Of a stretch of 38,182 bases of DNA, positions 33,810 through 38,182 are shown piece by piece. Source of the DNA: Bacteroidia bacterium. GTDB lineage: Bacteria > Bacteroidota > Bacteroidia > AKYH767-A > OLB10. Under the pieces are notes generated by a model, which ran no database searches, was not told where the DNA came from, and saw only the letters and a program-made list of their open reading frames with translations. The position numbers and the translations under genes are program-made. The number at the start of each line of letters is the position of its first letter. Position 1 is the first letter of the stretch. The stretch is from contig JAGOJO010000018.1 of NCBI GenBank assembly GCA_017995075.1, positions 1 through 38,182 of the forward strand. The letters are read 5' to 3'.

Positions 33810-34646
33810 ATGGAAACACTTAGTTTTATCAAAGCTGCACTTGCCGAAGATATCGGAACAGGTGATCATACATCTCTTTCTACAATTCCATCCGATAAAA
33901 AAGGATCTGCCCATTTGCTGGTTAAAGAAGATGGTGTATTATCCGGCTTAACTTTAGGATTAATTATCATTAAGGAAGTAGATCCGTCATTAAAAGTTGA
34001 GGTATTTAAACAAGATGGAGATACCATCGCTAAGGGAGATATCGTTTTAATTGTTGAAGGTGCGATACAAAGTATATTAAAAGCAGAAAGACTTGTGCTA
34101 AACTGCATGCAACGACTTAGTGGTGTTGCAACGATTACCCATAAATACTCAGAAACAATTAAAGGCACAGGCGCAAGAGTGCTTGACACACGTAAAACAA
34201 CTCCACTCCTTCGCCAATGGGAGAAAAACGCTGTTATTCATGGCGGCGGATACAACCATCGATTCGGGCTGTTTGATATGATTCTTATAAAAGACAATCA
34301 TGTAGATGGCTCTGGAGGAATTCGTGAAGCATTAGAAGGTGCCAAGAACTATTTACAGAAAAACAAACTAGACCTTCAAATTGAAATTGAAACACGGAAT
34401 TTACAAGAAGTACAACAAGTACTGAATTGTGGAATTGCTCACCGGATCATGTTCGATAATTTCAGTCCGGCACTTGTTGCGGAAGCTGTTCAGTTGGTCA
34501 ACAAAACGCTGGAGACCGAAGCATCAGGAGGAATAAACCTCACCAATATTCGGGAATATGCCGAAGCGGGCGTTGATTATATTTCAGTGGGTGCGCTTAC
34601 ACATTCTGTAAAAAGCCTTGACCTTAGTTTAAAAATCAGAAAATGA
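33810..34646 (+). CDS. nadC: Nicotinate-nucleotide pyrophosphorylase (carboxylating), quinolinate phosphoribosyltransferase
   Basis: This 278-residue enzyme converts quinolinate and PRPP to nicotinate mononucleotide, CO2 and pyrophosphate in de novo NAD synthesis. Family blocks are 'ALAEDIGTGDHTS' at the N-terminus, 'NCMQRLSGVAT' (about 92-102), 'VLDTRKTTPLLRQWEKNAVIHGGGYNHRFGL' with its substrate-binding Arg, Lys and His residues, 'ILIKDNH', and the barrel end 'EASGGINLTNIREYAEAGVDYISVGALTHS'. Length is normal. It is preceded by a terminator and its own promoter, and its stop overlaps the next ATG (ATGA at 34643-34646). Confidence 0.97.
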   Translation: METLSFIKAALAEDIGTGDHTSLSTIPSDKKGSAHLLVKEDGVLSGLTLGLIIIKEVDPSLKVEVFKQDGDTIAKGDIVLIVEGAIQSILKAERLVLNCMQRLSGVATITHKYSETIKGTGARVLDTRKTTPLLRQWEKNAVIHGGGYNHRFGLFDMILIKDNHVDGSGGIREALEGAKNYLQKNKLDLQIEIETRNLQEVQQVLNCGIAHRIMFDNFSPALVAEAVQLVNKTLETEASGGINLTNIREYAEAGVDYISVGALTHSVKSLDLSLKIRK

Positions 34647-35584
34647 GTCAAAGTAAACTTGTACGGTTTATTTTTGATAACTGGCCTGTAAAACCAATTA
34701 TTACCTTTTCAAAACATCTTCGTCTGCCCGGATTTGAAGGTCTGCCATTGTATGATGTAGGAGACTTCTTTATCAAACGGTTAAACGAAGGGGAATTGCA
34801 AACACGCGCACGAGCCATTGCTTTCAGTTTCTTTCTGGCATTCTTCCCGACGATCATTTTCATCTTTACTTTAATCCCCTATATTCCGATTCAATCGTTC
34901 CCGGACAAACTGCTACTACTTATCTCTGACTTCCTTCCTTCGAGTACTTACGAAGCCGCGAGAGAAACGATAGAAGACATCCTCTTACACCAGCGCGGAG
35001 GACTTTTATCTTTTGGTTTTTTCTTTGCCCTGTTTGTATCAGCAGATGGAGTTATGGCACTTATGACATGGTTCAATAAAAGCTACCATGGAAAAGAACA
35101 AAGATCAGCCTGGCGATTCCGGTTAATGGCTATAGGATTAACCATCACGCTGGCATTATTGGTATTTCTGGCTATTGGATTAATTGTAACAACAGAAATT
35201 ATTTATTACTACCTGCAGGAGAAACAGATTCTTGTCAATTTCATGCAACTTGCACTTCTTTCTGCAGGCAAATGGTTGATCTTATTACTGCTTTGCTTCT
35301 CTGCAATCTCCCTACTCTATTATTACGGACCATCGAAACACGAAAAATTACGATTCATCTCCGCCGGTTCATCACTTGCAACTTTATTGATCGTACTTAC
35401 TTCACTCGGATTTAATTATTTCATTACCAACTTCGGCCAATACAACAAAGTTTACGGCTCCATTGGAACATTAATTATCATCCTGGTATGGCTTTATATT
35501 AACTCAATGGTATTACTGGTAGGATACGAACTAAATGTATCGATAAGAAAGGCCAGAAAAATCACTTCTCTTCCCATTCAGTAA
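34643..35584 (+). CDS. YihY/BrkB family inner-membrane protein
   Basis: This 313-residue membrane protein of the YihY/virulence-factor-BrkB family was formerly mislabelled RNase BN. Family traits include an N-terminal cytoplasmic part, 'RARAIAFSFFLAFFPTIIFIFTLIPYIP' as the first helix pair, a helix near 118-140 ('LLSFGFFFALFVSADGVMALMTWFN'), and further helices near 165-195, 210-230, 245-265 and 275-300. The segment 'YGSIGTLIIILVWLYINSMVLLVGYELN' is the conserved last helix. Transport or envelope roles have been proposed for the family, none certain. It is translationally coupled to nadC. Its last 23 bases overlap the convergent PKD gene. Confidence 0.88.
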   Translation: MSQSKLVRFIFDNWPVKPIITFSKHLRLPGFEGLPLYDVGDFFIKRLNEGELQTRARAIAFSFFLAFFPTIIFIFTLIPYIPIQSFPDKLLLLISDFLPSSTYEAARETIEDILLHQRGGLLSFGFFFALFVSADGVMALMTWFNKSYHGKEQRSAWRFRLMAIGLTITLALLVFLAIGLIVTTEIIYYYLQEKQILVNFMQLALLSAGKWLILLLLCFSAISLLYYYGPSKHEKLRFISAGSSLATLLIVLTSLGFNYFITNFGQYNKVYGSIGTLIIILVWLYINSMVLLVGYELNVSIRKARKITSLPIQ

Positions 35585-38182
35585 TATTACCGGGAACTCG
35601 ATCAACCTCCTCCCAGTTGCCGAGCTTATTGAGTCTTTCAATCACAAAATACTCAACTCCTGAATCCCACTGAACATACTGAGTCCATTTTAGCATATAC
35701 CCTGTACCATATTCAATTTTTTGCAGGAGAATAGAAGAACCGGGAACGCCCTCTGTGGTGGTTACATTGCAAATGTTCTGCACAAATATCTTATAGTAAT
35801 ACTCCTGGTCATCAACCTCTACATTCAAATCGGAATAATCCAACACCAGGTTTGGTACAGAGGCCACTAGCTGATAATTCACCTTATCAGTAGAACGATA
35901 GATATCATAACGATCGACCATATCAGGTAAAATAGCCGGAGCAGCCCACTCAATCAATACATATTCATCCTCAACAACTGTCGCACGGGTCACATCCACC
36001 ATTTGGCTGGCGATGTTACTGGTTGGCGTAGCAGCTGATTCATTACTATTTGATGAATAAACTGAATTACCGCAAATAGCAGTTGCAGTAATACGATAAA
36101 TATATTCCATCGGACATACTGCAGATGAATCTACAAATGAATGCACAGAAGAATCCAGTGAAGCTACTAAACCAAAAGCACCATTATTATTATCCATCCG
36201 GTAAACTTCATATCCCGAAATATCACAACCCTGATAGGGTGTCCATGTCAAATCAACCTTTTGATGACCTGCAGTTGTCGACAGTAAAATTGTCTCATGT
36301 GCCTTCAACGACAATAGGTCAGGTCGTTTGCCACACTTATCTACAGTTTGAATTTTATATGCATATGTAGAATTATTCACAGCTACTGCTGCATCCGAAT
36401 AGAAAGGAATATTATTATTCACACCTGTTGTTGGCTGGAACACCTGAGCTATACTATCAAACTGAGATGTCAGATTATTATAACGATAAACCACATAATA
36501 ATCAAGATCATGAACTGTTGTAAGCTCCCATTCAATCAACACATCAGTTGAATTAACAGTAACGTGATACAATGGAGTCACAGGTGGTGGAGCGGGATCA
36601 AAAATATCTATATAATCAACCTTAGTAATTGTGTCAGAACAACCACCATCATTTGTCACAATTAAAGTAACCGTATAGATTCCGGGTTGTGTATAGGAAT
36701 ACTGCGGATTTTGAACGGTGGAAAAATCTCCATTCCCAAAATCCCAATTAAACGTAGCATTAGATAAATTCTGAGAATAGTCAGTAAACTGAATCTGCAC
36801 CGGATTACATCCCTCTTGAATATCAGAGTTAAAATCCGCTACAGGTTGTTCGTTTACAAAAATGGTATCCGGGAAAGTCACGGAATCCACACATCCTTCA
36901 TTATTATAGGCAACAAGAGTAATCAGATAATTGCCAGGCGTTGTATAAGTATGTTGTGGAGAATTACCATACAGAACTGTTCCATCTCCCATTAACCAAA
37001 CAAGACTGTCGGCAACAGTACCTGCATCAATAATATTTACAAGAAGTGGAGCACATCCGGCCACCGCATCAGGGTAGAATGAAACTACAGGACTAGCACC
37101 CACCTGAATTGTTTGTGGATAGGTATAGATCGACGAACAACCACTGGAATCATAAGCAAAAAGTGAAACAGTATAGTTACCCGGATCATTAAACGTATGC
37201 GAAGGATTCAAGACTGTATCCTTAATCCCATCACCAAAATTCCATTCATAAGTAAAACCACCAATTGTATTATTTTGGAAAGAAACAGCCAAAGGAGCAC
37301 AACCGGATGTTGAAGAAAGAGTAAAGTCAGGAATAGCACCACGGACAACAACCATGCTATCAATTTTGAAGCTATCCAGACATCCAAACTTATTCTCAAC
37401 AATCAACGAGACCGTATAAATCCCGGGCATTGTATAAATTAAAGAAGGAAACTGATTTCCGGAAACGCTACCATTGCCGAAATCCCACTCCCAAATCATT
37501 GCATTAGTGCTCAGATCATCGAAATCAATCAAGAGTGGAGAACAACCCACCAGACTATCCGCAATAAAGTTTGCAGATGGAGTATTAACTTCCACCAATG
37601 AATCCAGCAATAAAGTATCGGTACAACCGGAAGCTGAAGTTGCAATCAGGGAAACATCATAAAATCCATCCGTCAAATAAGAATGAGAGGGGAATTGACC
37701 CGCAGATGTTTGACCGTCGCCAAATGTCCAAAAACAACTAACAGAATTTTCAGAAGAATCAGAAAAAATCGTAGCAAATGGGGCACAACCTCCCACTTCA
37801 CTCACAGAATATTTTGCCTCCGTTAATTCCGGAGCTGCAAGAGATTTGGTTTTAACACAACCATATAAATCCCAAACTGTGAGAGTAATAGAATCTGTTG
37901 GGTTAACCTGATATATATGAACGGGATTCTGCAAAGATGACGTATCGCCATCACCAAAATCCCAGAACCAGCTTACTGCATCATGACTCGCATCTGTAAA
38001 AGTTCCGGCAGAAGGCACACATTCGGAATCTGTTGTATAAGTAAAATCAACCTCTAACTGAGCCCCATAAACTGCATTCTGAACAAACATTGTATCACTA
38101 CAAATATTATTCTTAGCAATGAGCATCACGCCATAATATCCATTATAATTCGGTAAATAGAAACCATGTTGCGGAGGAGTAA
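35562..38182 (-). CDS. PKD/FN3-repeat surface protein, 5' end outside the window, tail apparently missing
   Basis: The reading frame is open to the window's right edge: the bases above 38129 translate as a continuing PKD repeat ('GFYLPNYNGYYG'). The N-terminus and signal peptide are therefore outside. The visible part of about 870 residues has a partial PKD domain, then six full PKD domains ('WDFGDGDTSS', 'WTFGDGQTS', 'WDFGNGSVSG', 'WNFGDGIKD', 'WLMGDGTV', 'WDFGNGDFS'), each about 80 residues with a 'GC-P' opening. About three fibronectin-III-like domains follow ('VLIEWELTTVHDLDYYVVYRY', 'DLTWTPYQGCDISGYEVYRM', 'VLIEWAAPAILPDMVDRYDIYRS'). It ends in 'ITEWEEK' midway through a fourth FN3-like unit. 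The gliding-type C-terminal domain usual for this architecture is absent. Probably an extracellular adhesin-type protein, here likely truncated. Confidence 0.82.
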   Translation of the reverse strand, partial: TPPQHGFYLPNYNGYYGVMLIAKNNICSDTMFVQNAVYGAQLEVDFTYTTDSECVPSAGTFTDASHDAVSWFWDFGDGDTSSLQNPVHIYQVNPTDSITLTVWDLYGCVKTKSLAAPELTEAKYSVSEVGGCAPFATIFSDSSENSVSCFWTFGDGQTSAGQFPSHSYLTDGFYDVSLIATSASGCTDTLLLDSLVEVNTPSANFIADSLVGCSPLLIDFDDLSTNAMIWEWDFGNGSVSGNQFPSLIYTMPGIYTVSLIVENKFGCLDSFKIDSMVVVRGAIPDFTLSSTSGCAPLAVSFQNNTIGGFTYEWNFGDGIKDTVLNPSHTFNDPGNYTVSLFAYDSSGCSSIYTYPQTIQVGASPVVSFYPDAVAGCAPLLVNIIDAGTVADSLVWLMGDGTVLYGNSPQHTYTTPGNYLITLVAYNNEGCVDSVTFPDTIFVNEQPVADFNSDIQEGCNPVQIQFTDYSQNLSNATFNWDFGNGDFSTVQNPQYSYTQPGIYTVTLIVTNDGGCSDTITKVDYIDIFDPAPPPVTPLYHVTVNSTDVLIEWELTTVHDLDYYVVYRYNNLTSQFDSIAQVFQPTTGVNNNIPFYSDAAVAVNNSTYAYKIQTVDKCGKRPDLLSLKAHETILLSTTAGHQKVDLTWTPYQGCDISGYEVYRMDNNNGAFGLVASLDSSVHSFVDSSAVCPMEYIYRITATAICGNSVYSSNSNESAATPTSNIASQMVDVTRATVVEDEYVLIEWAAPAILPDMVDRYDIYRSTDKVNYQLVASVPNLVLDYSDLNVEVDDQEYYYKIFVQNICNVTTTEGVPGSSILLQKIEYGTGYMLKWTQYVQWDSGVEYFVIERLNKLGNWEEVDRVPGNITEWEEK

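Noticed and set aside
34643..35584. RNase BN (tRNA processing nuclease)
   Set aside because: Older annotations gave this name to YihY/BrkB proteins, but the sequence is a plain multi-spanning membrane protein with no nuclease motif.

Overview
The window looks like chromosomal DNA of a Bacteroidota bacterium with a type IX secretion system (T9SS). The evidence is several large secreted proteins with C-terminal 'YPNP'-type sorting domains, PKD and Ig-like repeats, an N-terminal 'SHMMGGEITW' module seen in many Bacteroidota surface proteins, a DUF4783 lipid-free periplasmic-type protein, and repeated promoter elements of the Bacteroidota form TAnnTTTG (with TTG 17-19 bases upstream in the best cases). 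Shine-Dalgarno sequences are not prominent. The species cannot be named from the sequence. No rRNA, tRNA, CRISPR array, transposase or phage gene was seen.

Left part (1-18013). A T9SS surface protein is followed by an acetyl-CoA hydrolase / 4-hydroxybutyrate-type CoA-transferase. Facing them is a 1037-residue secreted SGNH/sialate O-acetylesterase-like protein with six Ig-like repeats. Next comes a tight leftward operon: a double-length D-alanine--D-alanine ligase, a membrane-anchored PASTA protein, a T9SS-secreted protein and a RluA-family pseudouridine synthase, with rdgB (dITP/XTP pyrophosphatase) just upstream. Divergent from rdgB, behind an almost ideal Bacteroidota promoter, is a roughly 1350-residue PKD-repeat protein. 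Its first PKD domain seems to be interrupted by a six-fold, propeller-like repeat.

Middle part (18043-32710). This is a surface polysaccharide cluster: FkbM methyltransferase, four glycosyltransferases (three GT4/GT-B-like, one GT2), two asparagine-synthase-like amidotransferases, an OafA-like acyltransferase, a Wzx-type flippase, a zinc-ribbon SAM methyltransferase and a multi-spanning membrane protein that is a plausible Wzy-type polymerase. No nucleotide-sugar synthesis, priming transferase or Wza/Wzc export genes are visible, so those functions must be encoded elsewhere. The cluster is built of leftward and rightward blocks and appears richer in A+T than its flanks.

Right part (32701-38182). 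Housekeeping genes return: rlmH, a DUF4783 gene with a clear terminator, nadC and a YihY/BrkB membrane protein translationally coupled to nadC. The last gene, leftward and open at the window edge, is a PKD/fibronectin-like surface protein. It stops abruptly inside the end of the yihY gene without any recognisable sorting domain, which suggests a 3' truncation.

No clearly new multi-gene system was found. The most unusual items are the fused tandem Ddl, the propeller-in-PKD architecture, the tail-less PKD/FN3 gene and the paired AsnB enzymes in the polysaccharide locus.
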